A stretch of 64,000 nt of DNA from Lumbricus terrestris (GCA_949752735.1 OX457036.1:88347987-88411986), one strand, 5' to 3'; shown: positions 11,546 to 22,795, numbered from the stretch's first letter. Notes: a model not told the origin generated them from the sequence alone. Numbers and translations: made by a program.

Positions 11546-11955
11546 ATAATTATATATAAATATATAGACCTATAAGCCTATAGGAATAAAAAATCATGCG
11601 AGCTCAACTGAATTAAATTGCTTTCAACTTTATTTTCCGAACTTGATTTTTACAAGAGCCGTGAGCAAGCATTCTGAATTAGCAACGAGGGTTTAGACAG
11701 TTTTTGAGTTCATAATATATAATGCTAGTGCATGCATGTATTTAAACAATTATTCATAAACAACACGAACAATAATAAAATACAGTAGGCCTAATTGTCA
11801 TCATCGATATGCGATAAGTTGGTCTCGAAAGGCTTCGCGTTAGGTCATGTGCTTATCCTATTGGGTTAGCTAGGCCAGCATTGCCCGCCAAGTCTGTTGA
11901 TTGCACCGAGTCTCTGAGTATAGGCAATAATAATTTTTAAAGTCTCCTTGAAGAG

Positions 11956-13014
11956 GTGCACTACTAATAATTTGTGTTGTACCTATAATTCATTTAATAA
12001 ATTCAATGAATGAATAGTCTACTAATGCATAAAACTGACCTATTTTTGTGCCGCCTTCTATAATATCGAGAATAAAATATGTCATTATTAAAAATAGATT
12101 TAATTATAGCCTAGCCTACTTCGTGCAAAAGCACAGCAAAAGCAATTCCTCTTAGAGTTCCGTTCCTGACTTCAAGTATTATACCCAGTATTTTAGCTTG
12201 CATGCTGAACATCTATAATGGAAACTCCGATAGGACCCCACACATGTACAAAGTTGTGTAATTTATGTTAAAATCAGTGGTTTCGGAATAATTTGATAGT
12301 ATTTTCTGAGATTTTTCTCATTTTTGTTATCAGAATACTATTATCGCCGATGAAAAATATTCTTATTGCATCAATCAATCAATCAGTCATTCAGAATTTA
12401 TATAGCGCCCCTTCACGGTAACTACTCAGAGGCGCTCCCGGCCGAGTTCAAGCGAAAAAATTCAACAGTGTGTGAAATTGAAAACAGCTTGGGAGGTATC
12501 GAATAGTCAAAGCCCATTCCAGGTTGTTGGACCAACCACAGAGCCTCTGTATTGCTGCAGAACCAGTGAAAGGAACCAATAAGTCACCATGGACAGAAGA
12601 GCGCAGTGCGCGCCGGCCTATGCCTGTGTGTCATCTGCATACAGCCGTATCTCAGAACATACTATCAAAATTATTAATTATTCCGAAACCACTGATTTTA
12701 ACATAAATTATACAACTTTGTACATGTGTGGGGTCCTTATCGGAGTTTCCATTATGGATGTTTAGCATGCAAGCTAAAATACTGGGTATAATATTTGAAG
12801 TCAGGAACGGAACTCTAAGAGGAATTGCTTTTGCTGTGCTTTTGCGCGAAGTAGGCTAGGCTATAATTAAATCTATTTTTAATAATGACATATTTTATTC
12901 TCAATATTATAGAAGGCGGCACAAAAATAGGTCAGTTTTATGCATTAGTAGGTTATTCATTCATTGAATTTATTAAATGAATTATAGGTACAACACAAAT
13001 TATTAGTAGTGCAC
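11956..13014. repeat. Long inverted repeat with ~360-bp arms
   Basis: The left arm (11956 to about 12313) is repeated in reverse complement at about 12649-13014. Both outer ends read GTGCACTACTAATAAT, and the inner ends converge at TTCGGAATAATT. A LINE fragment (about 12375-12640) sits between the arms. A partial relative of the inner arm and loop occurs at 33850-33970. It could be a foldback-type DNA transposon. Confidence 0.8.
12375..12645 (-). mobile_element. LINE 3'-end fragment (GGCGCTATATA tail family)
   Basis: Reverse complement of the LINE terminus: GAGCGCCTCTGAGTAG, then AGGGGCGCTATATAAAT, ending in a short TGATTGATTGATTG tail. The same terminus is found at 16295, 25595 and 37728. 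Confidence 0.7.
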
Positions 13015-13065
13015 GCTGTAAGATATTAAGAGCGCGCTAATGTCAGAAGTATAGATCAAGTAAAG

Positions 13066-13160
13066 TTAGAGAGCCAGGATAGAGTCTTGTGGGAGACCAA
13101 ACAGAGCGGGGGCCCAGGGTGACCTACTCTCGCCCAGAATCACACAACTGGACCGCCCTG
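13066..13160 (-). mobile_element. Old LINE RT fragment, first half
   Basis: Minus-strand translation contains a worn RT motif B (FGLPQDSIL for the usual GVPQGSILG). It is continuous with 17805-17945 when the 4.6-kb insertion between them is removed, as shown by the uninterrupted copy at 34085-34260. Confidence 0.6.
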
Positions 13161-14394
13161 CTTTTGTCTTGTCTTCAACCGTCCTCGCCATCCTTCTCCA
13201 TTCTTGTCGACCCTCCGTGCTCCTCGTGATCTGCTCCACCGTCATTCCAGTCCAAACTCGAGTGTTATCCATCCATGTCATATTAGGTCTTCCTCTTCCT
13301 CGCCCACCCGGTGTCGTGCCCTGTAGCCTATCAGATCTTTTTCCATACAGCTTCCTTCTTTCCTAATTATGTGACCATAATATCCCATCTACCTCTCTTT
13401 TATATTTGATAGTAACATTTTGTCTACTCCAGCTTTTTCAAGAACCCATTCGTTTGTTCTTTTCTCCGTCCGTGCTACACGTAGTAGGGGAGAATGTCCA
13501 GGTTTGGGACATGTCCTGCATTGGGACAGTGGCCGTACAGAAGTCGTCTCTATATATTATCGCGTGTAAAAATAGCCAGGGAACGTATTTTGATGTGGCA
13601 AATGATCATACGTCTTATCCTGCAATAAAGAAGACGTTTTACAGAGATATTGGAATTTTTAATTTTCGGGCTAAAAATAATTTTTTTTACTCACTCAGTC
13701 TCAACCACTGCATCAAATGTGTAGTGCTAATTTAGCTCAAACTATTAGTAAACTGTTTAGGACAGTTCATTGCAAAGCATATGACGAAATTTGGGGATCA
13801 TTCATTGAGTACATTTTTTATTATCTCAAAAGTAGTGCCCTGGTCATTGATGGCCTGCATTGGGACATGCGCACAATCCGCACATGGCCTGCATTGGGAC
13901 TATCCCAATGCACGAAATTCATCCTAGGAAATTAAACTTAAATGGTTTTACTGTATATTGTGTGCAACAGAATGCTATCAGGATGGGTAGAGATATGTTA
14001 CGTTGCACTCACTTGAAATTGACCCGTAAGGCTATTTTTAAGGTTATTTTCATTAGGATTACATGGGTCTATGGAAGCCTGTTCGCATTGACTAAATTGT
14101 TGATAATATTATTGTTTAATCTACTCCAGTCACTCATTTCGATATTGTCAACTGGAATATGATCTATTATATATACACTACTAGATATGATTAGAACCAG
14201 ATCTGTTGTTTGTCCCAATGCTCCACATGCGTTGTCCCAATGCAGGACGCCATGGCCTGCATTGGGACACATTTTTTCACAGCGGAAAATTCTAAATTTT
14301 TTAGGTTTATTCTTGTGTTAATATTGCAATAAAATCAGTTTCGATTCATGAAACATTGCTGTTTCGGACAATATCAACAATATACATGTACTAC

Positions 14395-14607
14395 TGTGGG
14401 GAGCGGTGGTGCAGTGGTGGCGTCGTTGCCTTGAAACCGGAAGGTTCAAGGTTCGAATCCACCTCGCCGCGTAAGGACCTTGGGCAAGTCCTTCACTCAC
14501 AATTGCTCAGCGCTTCGGCGTGAAACTCCGATGCAGTGTCCGCTCTGCATTCGGGAGCGCCTCTGAGTAGAGAGAGCTTGAAGGGGCGCTATAACAAGTG
14601 CCCATAC
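14395..14607 (+). mobile_element. tRNA-derived SINE
   Basis: The head has a perfect RNA polymerase III box A (TGGTGCAGTGG, 14407-14417) and box B (GGTTCGAATCC, 14450-14460). The middle has ACCTTGGGCAAGTCCTTCAC, a core-like segment. The tail, GGGAGCGCCTCTGAGTAG then CTTGAAGGGGCGCTATAA, matches the 3' end of the local LINE family at 25595 and 37728. The paralogous sequence at 33755 lacks the SINE; flanking TACTAC may be the target duplication. It is a SINE, not a functional tRNA. Confidence 0.85.
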
Positions 14608-14798
14608 ATACATACATACATACATACATACATACATACATACATACATACATACATACATACATACATACATACATACATACATACATACATACATACA
14701 TGTACATACATACATACATACATACATACATACATACATACATACATACATACATACATACATACATACATACATACATACATACATACATACATACT
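14606..14798 (+). repeat. (CATA)n microsatellite
   Basis: About 48 units of the tetranucleotide, with one TGTA interruption near 14700, seeded at the 3' end of the SINE. The Met-Tyr-Val-Cys and His-Thr-Tyr-Ile ORFs are its translations. Confidence 0.95.
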
Positions 14799-15187
14799 AC
14801 AACTAACACAGATTGTATGCCATAAAATGTAAAATTTGTCCCAATGCTGGACATTCTCCCCTACTCGTCTTAGGCATTTCATTTCGAACGCGTTTATTCT
14901 TTCCTCGTCGGACTTCTTTATTGTCCAACTTTCACATCCGTATGTGGCTACCGGCCACACCAGTGCCTTCGTGAGTCTTAACTTTGTGATCACGGATATA
15001 CCATGATTCTGCCATATCTTGTGGAGTCCCGTACACACGCTTTGATAGGGAAATGTGTAGTGAGAATCAACAACAACAATACACCAACTTTTCCGCACTT
15101 GTTTCATGCACATACGAGATCTCCGCAGAATCCGACCTATGCTCGACTTTTAAACTGCATCCACAATAGCCACATCCATAGTTCATG

Positions 15188-15808
15188 CGAAACTTGATTA
15201 CTGCAACTATCTCTTCCTAAACATTGATTTAACCCACATTAACCGCCTCCAAGCTATCCAGAATGCCCTCGCAAGTGTAGTGACGAAAAACCCCAAACGT
15301 CACCACATCACTCCTGTCCTGAAATCACTTCACTGGCTCAAAATACCTGAACGCATCGAATACAAAGTCCTCTCACTCACTTACGATACACTTCAATCAT
15401 CCCATGCAGCCGTTCTACCTTCGTCAGTTGTTCACCATCCAGCCACCTCGTTCCGTTCCACCTCTCTGGAACATACTTCCGCCAGCTCTTCGGCAAACTT
15501 CCTACCCATCATACGAACTCACCAAAACTCCACCTCTCGCTATCTCCCCACAGATCTTTCACTCAAAACTGAAAACATTGCTCAATCCTATCCTGATTCC
15601 TCCTCTTCTCCTCACATCCCTCCCCATTTCAACTCTAAACATCACCCAGCTTAGCCGACCATCTACATATGTATCTGCCTTCCTGACTCTCCGGACTTGA
15701 CCCGCTGCCTATCGATTTTGTTTTGATTGAGCGACTGTGAATAAGCTGGTTACCGCGACTTAGCTTTTGTGGGCGCTGTAGAAGTCTCGAGATTACGATT
15801 ACGCTGTA
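15188..15808 (+). mobile_element. 5'-truncated LINE with ATTACG tail
   Basis: Plus-strand frames give LKSLHWLKIPERIEYKVLSL, the conserved region after RT in CR1/L2-like LINEs, and then the 3' UTR ending GGCGCTGTAGAAGTC and ATTACGATTACG. Frameshifts break the frame. A second copy of the same 3' end lies in the promoter region of gene A (29242-29560, minus). Confidence 0.7.
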
Positions 15809-15903
15809 AACTTCCGCTAATCTCGCTCGAATCTCTTTGGCGCAGTTCGCATCCTCAGTGATCAGCGATCCCAGATATGGGAATGTGTCCACCTATTCCA
15901 GTG

Positions 15904-17670
15904 GGTGTCCGGACAATTCGTCGCCGGACAATTCGGACCGGACAATTCGGACCGGACAATTCGGAGACGGACAATTCGGACCGGACAATTCGGAGACGGA
16001 CAATTTGGAGCGGACAATTCGGAGCGGACAATTCGGACCCGGACAATTCGGACCCGGACAATTCGGACCCGGACAATTTGTAGCGGACAATTCGTAGCGG
16101 ACAATTCGGATCCAGACAATTCGGACCGGACAATTCGGAGACGGACAATTCGGACCCGGACAATTCGGATCCGGACAATTCGGACCAAGACAATTCGGAG
16201 TGCATAGCCTATAAAAATCATGAAATCCTAAAAGACATGATTTGTAGGGTTTCAGATTATTAGTTAAAATGTTATTATATTTTACTGCTACTTAAGTTCA
16301 TTCATTCATTCATTATTAGCATTTACATAGCGCCCCTTCAAGAAACTACTCAGAGGCGCTCCCAGCTCAGCCACGGCAAAAGAAAAAAAATTTAAGGGAC
16401 TTAAGGAATAAGGATTGACTGGTCAGGTGGAGGAGATGGAGGTCAGGGGAGGTCATTCCAGATTGACGGCCCCACAACCGAAAAGGCTCGGCGCTGTCTG
16501 GTAGCCAAGCGAGCCCGTGGAACAAGCAGTTAATTGTTTCTTCGCAGCAGAGCGAAGGGCCCGACGCGCTTCAATGTCAGAGACTGGGCGACAAAGATAG
16601 CGCAGGTAGGATGGAGCGCAACCAAGGATACAACGTGAGACCAGGGCAGCAATTCGATAATGGATGCGTTGGGCTATTGGCAACCAATGCAGCACATCAC
16701 GCATGTAGGTAGAACACGCATGTTCGCAGGCCTAGCTCTGAGAAAATTTTCAGCTAAGTGATCTCTGACTTTGTATACCTGACAGTCTGGATTCACATTA
16801 TTAGTTATGTTTCTTTCAATAAAAAAGTGTAATCATTCGCTGATTGTCTTCGATTATCTAACAGTACCTGGTAGTGATAAGGCTTCTGCTTGAAGCTAGA
16901 TTTACACCGCTCTTATTTAAAGATCAGATTTTTACAGATCCCAATAATATTATGAGATCAGGTTAACACGAATTTATTTATGAGAACAGATCATGTCGAT
17001 TCATGTAAATATTACGAGAACAGATATAACCTATAGTATTGCATTGAAGCCATTTTGGACTTACTTATTGTCATAAATATGAAAGATGCAAAAGGTCAAA
17101 ACGCGGCATCCTATGGCTTCCAAAACATGTTCAAAGTGAGTGGGTTGACGTAGATCACAAATGGATTGGCAGACATACGTATTGCCACAGACAGACAAAC
17201 GGGCAAAGAGACGTACGAATAAACAGACATAAGTTTACACGCAGACTGATAGACAGTGGGGTGCTAAGTTGATCTAGTATTTATTTTTGATGACCAGTAG
17301 CCTATCCGGTCAACCTATGCAGGTCTATTTGGGTGATGGAGATGGGTAAGAAAATCTGAGTTCCATCACTAATTTTGACTGCTAAGCATTGCCCTCTCCG
17401 AATTGTCCGGTCCGAATTGTCCGGTCCGAATTGTCCGGTCCGAATTGTCCGGTTCCGAATTGTCCGCTCCGAATTGTCCGCTCCGAATTGTCCGCTCCAA
17501 ATTGTCTGGGTCCGAATTGTCCTCACCAAAATTTTCTCCGAATTGTCCGTCTCCGAATTGTCCGCGCCGAATTGTCCGCGCCGAATTGTCCGGTTCCGAA
17601 TTGTCCGGTCCGAATTGTCCGGTCCGAATTGTCCGGTCCGAATTGTCCGGCGACGAATTGTCCGGGAACC
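15904..17670. mobile_element. Foldback transposon 1, arms of CCGAATTGTCC repeats
   Basis: A 1767-bp element. Left arm (15904-16200): about 20 copies of a 14-15 bp unit with GGACAATTCGGA. Right arm (17394-17670): the same units inverted, about 19 copies. The outermost ends agree: GGTGTCCGGACAATTCG on the left, and the inverse of the right end reads GGTTCCCGGACAATTCG. It is flanked by a perfect 9-bp duplication ATTCCAGTG (15895-15903 and 17671-17679). The interior carries a LINE fragment. I see no transposase. Confidence 0.85.
16290..16735 (-). mobile_element. 5'-truncated LINE (GGCGCTATATA tail family)
   Basis: Minus strand encodes MRDVLHWLPIAQRIHYRIAA, the conserved post-RT region also seen at 25260 and 37390, and ends in GAGCGCCTCTGAGTAG, GGGGCGCTATGTAAAT and an AATG repeat. 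It is nested inside foldback transposon 1. Confidence 0.75.
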
Positions 17671-17804
17671 ATTCCAGTGTATTGTTGTCGTTGTCTTGGT
17701 CTTCGCTTCGTTTATCTGTAGTCCATTATAATTATGCTACTTGCTCTATTTATTCTGTCTACTAGCTCCTGTAGTTCCTCCTGTGAGTTTGCCAACAGAA
17801 TTTT

Positions 17805-17945
17805 AGCCTTGATAAAAGATGTAATCCACTCAAGTGGACGGCCAGAGAGTCCAACAGACAGAGAGGTGTTAAATTAAAATGTCATGATCGACTGTGTCAA
17901 ATGCTGCACTAACGTCAAAAAGGGCTATAGTAGGGTCACCCACCC
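17805..17945 (-). mobile_element. Old LINE RT fragment, second half
   Basis: Minus strand encodes a worn RT motif A (LFDVSAAFDTVDHDIL-like, frameshifted) and SGRPLEWIT. It is contiguous with 13066-13160 in the uninterrupted paralogue at 34085-34260. Confidence 0.6.
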
Positions 17946-17990
17946 CATGAGGGCCCTGTTCGGCCGAACATGTTTAACATGCCTTAATCC

Positions 17991-20618
17991 CGTGGACGGA
18001 CAAAATGTCCCCGGACAAAATGTCCCGGACAAAATGTCCCGGACAAAATGTCTCTGGACAAAATGTCCCCGGACAAAAAGTCCCCGGACAAAAGTCCCCG
18101 GAAAAAATGTCCCCGGATAAAATGTCCCCGGACAAAATGTCCCCGGACAAAATGTCCCCGGACAAAAAGTCCCCGGACAAAATGTCTCCGGACAAAATGT
18201 CCCGGACAAAATGTCCCGGACAAAATGTCCCATGATAAAGGTAATGTCTCTACACTACCCAAACGCAGCGCATGGGCGCCTAGCAATAGGTATACCTACA
18301 TTGAGAAAAAGAGCCCACCTTCTCTAAATGCATGAAAACGAGTCATTTTGAATATAACAGAACATTCTTAGCAAATCAACCAATTGCAAACTGTGTTTGG
18401 TTCACTATTTTAGAAGAATTCCGATTCTCGCGTCCAGGTCCGCATTAAGGTAGGTGCTAAGGGTGTTGCAGCACCCAGGCCCGCAGTTTTTGGAGCCCGT
18501 ATTTTCGGAAATGATGAAATTTCTTAGCAAGAATAGGCTACTGCGACAATAATAAATAGGCTACGAAGTTATCGTCGACGAAATTTTGGCAAAGTTCTTC
18601 CACACGTACGATTAATTAGCTCCAGCAGCTTATGAATTGGTTGAAGTCGCAGGAACTTATTTTTAGGCCTATTGTAAATTTATCTTTGGGAACAGGGCCG
18701 GATTAAGAAATGTGGGGCATTGTTCGGGAAATTTTCTCAGATCTTCGGCCAAAAATTTTGATGACTTTTTTAGTCGTTTGGTTGAAATTTGCTAAAAAAA
18801 ATTAAAAATCGGGTAACTTTTTGCCCCGTAAGGTGTGGGGCCCCTGTTCGCCGAACATGTTGAACATGCCTTTATCCGGCCCTGTTTGGGAAGTAATTTA
18901 ACAGTGATGGGCTATCTTAAATTAGGCCATATGCGGGTCAATCATTTTGACTGGCTTCTTTAAAATAATGATAGAAATAACGTTAGAATTAAGACATGTT
19001 ATTGGATAACTCTTAATTTCTTAAACCTATTATAGCTTATCCTCTTCTTCTCTAGTTTTCTGCCTCCGAGGCTGGCTGAAATGTCCGATGCCTCTTCAAA
19101 CTTTCCATAGGCTGATCCATTTGTTATTATCCAATCCAGCATAACCTTTCGTTGTCCTCCTCTTGTTCGCTTCTCTTCATTTTTCTTTCATGACCGTTGT
19201 TCGCTTCTCTTCATTTTTCTTTCATGACCGTTGTTCGCAGTGAGTCTGCCCTCAGCCTGTGTCCATACCCACTCCCTTTGTCTCGATCTCTTTCACTGTG
19301 TAGGTCTACTCTTCGATAATTCATATAGACCATATAATTGGTGCAAGAAGATCACGACGCTCTATATAAAGAGCGATTTGCCATGATATTATTGGAGTCT
19401 GCGAAAGAAATATGATGCTATATTTATTACACCTGAAAATAGGAAGAAGGAACTTACAAATTTAAATTTAGGAATTACGATCAACTGAAACGAAAAGAGA
19501 ATACAGGAATCCAGAGAAACGGATGATAAAACATTGACATGGAGTGCGCGTGGTGTTGTTTGGATTTGAGACATGAACCATGAGAGCAAGCAATAAGCCT
19601 ATAATCATAAGAAGACGCGATTTAATAATGATTACAATAGGTCTAATCTTCGTTTATTTTTCAAACGCTGTATGTATAAATAATCATAATTAAAATCAAT
19701 CTTAACTACTAAATTATCACAACATACGTCCGTCGTTCTCGCATTACACACTGACTTACAGGTACTTTGGCAGTTCAGCGGATGACTGCAGTGAGAATTC
19801 ATTGCGCTTTATTTATCTTTTCCATTTACCGCGGTATGGGTAAGCTATGATGTTTGCGCCTACCTTTAAACGTATAACATTATGACATAGGCTTATTTAA
19901 ACACGTTTGCGATAGCACCTGTGAAAAAACTTAAACGACAATGAACAGTAAACAACTCTTTGAGCTGAAATGTGATCACAGAATTAAGGACATGCTTAAA
20001 CAATTTTCAAGAACTCAGTTCTGGGCAAAGCTATAATCTAAAAGTTTTGAATCATACTAAGGAATTTGATAGAAATTCAATTCAATATAATTACTTTTAT
20101 TTATTAAATATGTCTGCAATTTAGTATTTTAAATAAAAATGAGTTTGATAGCAAATTTGATATAAATAAACATGTTTAACTTTAACACTTTTCAATCCGA
20201 ACGACATTCACATTATGCCGATTGAATGATGTGTCGCTAAATTTAGTCGCAAGTTTAGGTGTGTCGCGGGACGAAAAAGGTTGAGAACCTCTGGTGTAGG
20301 GACATCACTTTTACCCTGCGACTTTCCGTAAGGGACATTTTGTCTGGGAACATTTTGTCCGGGACTTTTTATCCGGAGACTTTTTGTCCAGGGACATTTT
20401 ATCCGGGGACTTTATGTCCGGGGACATTTTGTCCGTGAACTTTTTGTCCGGGGACATTTTATCCGGGGACTTTTTGTCCGGGGACTTTTTGTCCAGGGAC
20501 ATTTTATCCGGGGACTTTTTGTCCGGGGACTTTTTGTTCGGGGACTTTTTGTCCAGGGACATTTTGTCCGGGACATTTTGTCCGGGACATTTTGTCCGGG
20601 GACATTTTGTCCTAGTAC
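17991..20618. mobile_element. Foldback transposon 2, arms of GGACAAAATGTCC repeats
   Basis: A 2628-bp element. Left arm (about 17997-18235): some 16 copies of a 14-15 bp unit CCCCGGACAAAATGT. Right arm (about 20330-20612): the same units inverted, about 19 copies. Each unit is itself a small hairpin (GGACA...TGTCC). It is flanked by CCTTAATCC at 17982-17990 and 20619-20627. The paralogous site near 34330 is uninterrupted (ccctaatccggccctgac). The interior, 18236-20329, has no gene that I can support and contains a nested hAT-like MITE. Confidence 0.85.
18693..18884. mobile_element. hAT-like MITE, 192 bp
   Basis: The ends are CAGGGCCGGATTAAG and the inverse of CTTTATCCGGCCCTG-like sequence. 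A perfect 8-bp duplication TTTGGGAA flanks it (18685-18692 and 18885-18892). The length of the duplication and the CAGGG start identify the hAT superfamily. It is nested within foldback transposon 2. Confidence 0.85.
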
Positions 20619-20970
20619 CCTTAATCCGACCCTGACTGTGTGTCTAAACAAGACATTGCAAAAATTACATGTATGTGAACAGCGTTTGCATTAATATTAT
20701 GATGGGAGATCAGAACTCACAGAATAATTGTCGAGCGGAATTACCTTGCTGACATCGAGCTTACACAGGCTACAAGAAATATCAACCTCACAATATAACT
20801 GGCTTCTGCTGTGTACTATACTTCTTGACATCAGTTGCAATTGCAACTTGCTAAAGCTGTGGCTGACAGGTGACTTTATCAATAATATTATTCTCTTAAA
20901 GAGGCAGTGCAATTCTACCAAAATCTTTGTCCTCATGCGTAACATAGGCTATAACCTACATTCCTTTGCA

Positions 20971-21275
20971 CATGGGCGGAGACCTGGGCGGAGACTTGGG
21001 GGGGGAGGGACGGAAAGACGCGAGATTTTTTGACGGATGAATGGCTGAGTGTCGCCGAAAAATTTCCATCTTTTGCCGGCCAAAATTTCTGACGATCCTT
21101 TTTTAAATCATCCGGCGAAATCTCGACGAAATTTTCTATTTTCGCCGCCAAGAAAGTTGATGACCTTTTTTAGTCGTGACGCTCAACGATTGGGGGGACA
21201 AATGCATGGGCCGTCCCCACCAACACCTCCATTGGGGGGGACCGTCCCCTCTGTCCCCCTAGGTCTCCGTCCATG
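20971..21275. mobile_element. hAT-like MITE with CATGGGCGGAGACCT ends
   Basis: The ends are inverse copies (CATGGGCGGAGACCT and AGGTCTCCGTCCATG). It is flanked by a perfect 8-bp duplication CCTTTGCA (20963-20970, 21276-21283). The paralogous site downstream of gene B (about 34822) has a single cctttgca and no insertion. A related fragment lies at about 61178. Confidence 0.85.
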
Positions 21276-21885
21276 CCTTTGCATTAAGTGCATTAATTTT
21301 GCTGGCAAATTATTAGCAAGTTACTGGACCTAGCGAGGAAGTAATTAATATGTCTGTAGACTGTCATTCTTTGCTTGCGCATTAGCATATACAATGCATT
21401 GTAGGTCACACACTCCTTGCGATCTGTAGATTGTAGCAAGTTGTCTGGGAGTAAAGTAGAAACGTGGACTCGAATTTTAACAAATATGAATTAATAACAA
21501 TAAACAGCTCTGTACAGGTAGAAATCCTACAGAAATACCTCATATGACAGAAGTAAAGACGTCTCAGTCCTTCCAGAGCATCAAACGTCCAGACATCAAG
21601 CTCAGCAGATATTAGTCTTCTAACGAAGACCTCTAACGCCGAGACAAACGACGACATCATCAGTCACCAACGAGGCGATCGGCATACCAAAAACGGACGA
21701 CAGGTCCAGAACGACGTCAAACGGTGCCCTATCTATCAAACGAGTTGGTCGTATCTAAAGTCATCACAAGCGTCTAGGTCTAGCGCGAACTGCCACACCT
21801 TCTAAGCTACAGGTGGTCAGTAATGTCCGATAGGCCTACATGATTGTAGCAACAGGTGTTAGGTACGGCTTACACCTGATAAGAT

Positions 21886-22166
21886 CTACAGTGGATCATA
21901 CTGACAGAGAGCACACGCAGTGCGCTCACAGGCATCATCATTCCACTCGTAACCTAACAAAATACCTGCATGCACACACTTTTCATTGCCACCACTACAG
22001 TCAGGTTGATGCATTGTCCAATTGCTATAAATCATCGGAAATTCGTCTCCTAGTGCTGTTCTCCAAACAAAAGGAGGTTCGCAGGTGCTCATGTTTTGAC
22101 GCTGAGCGCTAAGCCAGACCGCTTTTCCAGAATAGTCGTTATAACCACATACAGTCGTCTTGTTAT
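21886..22166 (-). CDS. Gene A terminal exon: second half of CTLD
   Basis: The acceptor TTGCAG precedes 22166. Motifs in order: VWLSAQRQ (in place of WIGL), SNW, QPD (galactose-type specificity triplet), NEKCV, WND (calcium site), CALCQYDPL-stop. All calcium-ligand positions known from the CTLD family are filled. The downstream flank matches that of gene B for about 1 kb apart from insertions. Confidence 0.8.
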
Positions 22167-22486
22167 CTGCAATATCAAACAATTCTATTACATTGTATAG
22201 ACTACTGTTGCACTGTTAACGCGATTGTTATAGTCGACACCCAATATCTAAACATAGCAAAACGCAATCACTTGTGAAGAAATGTGACACCAATATTTAT
22301 AATGACCAAACAGCGAAAATTTTCAAGAAAAGATATTAAACTAATAATCTTTGTTTGAGCTGGTATGACGTGAGAAATACGATTCAATGCATTTGAATCA
22401 GCTACATTTTGTGTAGTGGCTAGCAAGGGCGCCAGCACAATGGGGCAAGATGACACTTGCCCCACCACCTAGAAATTGACATCTAT

Positions 22487-22795
22487 TTTTATGACTACTA
22501 CATTTGCGACCTGGTGGCTGATCGGTAACGCTCTCGCTCACGGAGCGGGCGGTTGCAGTTCGAATCCGGGTAACGACCTTGGGCAAGTTGTTTACGCACA
22601 CGTGCCTCTGTCACCAAGCAGTATAAATTGGTACCACGTAAGCTGGGAAGTAAACGGCATGTCCTTGAAAATCACTGGCCCCGTGTCCAGGACCCTGGGA
22701 TTCGTCCATTTGCCGGTTCAAGGGTCAGGAAAAGGAGATGAGCGCCTCACCAACGGGCCTTCGGCCCTGGGATGACTTCACTTACTTACATTAAT
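22487..22795 (+). mobile_element. SINE, second type
   Basis: The head has a box-B-like AGTTCGAATCC (about 22556) and an imperfect box A (TGGCTGATCGG); next comes ACCTTGGGCAAG; the tail is GAGCGCCTCACCAACGGGC to ACTTACTTACATTA. The same intron in gene B (about 35592) has no insertion: actacatttgggttttt runs straight through. Confidence 0.75.

Larger units (their letters stand above)
13483..14865. mobile_element. DNA transposon with AGTAGGGGAGAATGTCCAG ends
   Basis: The 19-base terminus at 13483 recurs in inverse at 14847-14865. Inside, the motif CTGCATTGGGACA appears several times in both orientations (about 13519, 13855, 13890, 14215, 14255). There is no transposase-like ORF, so it is non-autonomous. 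A SINE with a CATA microsatellite is inserted at about 14395-14800. A fragment of the same right end lies at 33700-33830. Flanking CGT on both sides may be a 3-bp duplication. Confidence 0.75.
13160..17805 (-). mobile_element. RTE-like LINE split by at least three later insertions
   Basis: Minus-strand pieces join into one RT C-terminal half: ILLANSQEELQELV (about 17790), then TFPYLGSLITEDANC (about 15850), KLRLTKALVWPVATYGCES (about 14950), then NEWVLEKAGVDKM (about 13440) and MTWMDNTRVWTGMTVEQ (about 13270). This order is typical of RTE-type LINEs. The pieces are separated by a DNA transposon (13483-14865), another LINE fragment (about 15060-15800) and a foldback element (15904-17670). Confidence 0.75.

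Noticed and set aside
14395..14475. Possible tRNA gene with perfect A and B boxes
   Set aside because: The head is followed directly by SINE body and tail, and the sequence does not form a credible mature tRNA; it is a SINE promoter.
14497..15113. Long Met-Tyr-Val-Cys and His-Thr-Tyr-Ile repeat proteins on both strands
   Set aside because: They are translations of the CATA microsatellite, joined to RTE LINE sequence in one frame.
18000..18235. CRISPR-like regular repeats
   Set aside because: Units are contiguous without unique spacers, are mirrored at the other end of a transposon, and the genome is eukaryotic.
15855..18335. Cys-, Asn- and Pro-rich or Lys-, Ser- and Asp-rich repetitive ORFs in several frames
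   Set aside because: They are read-through of the foldback arm repeats; several frames are open at once, and the arrays are inverted at the other end of each element.
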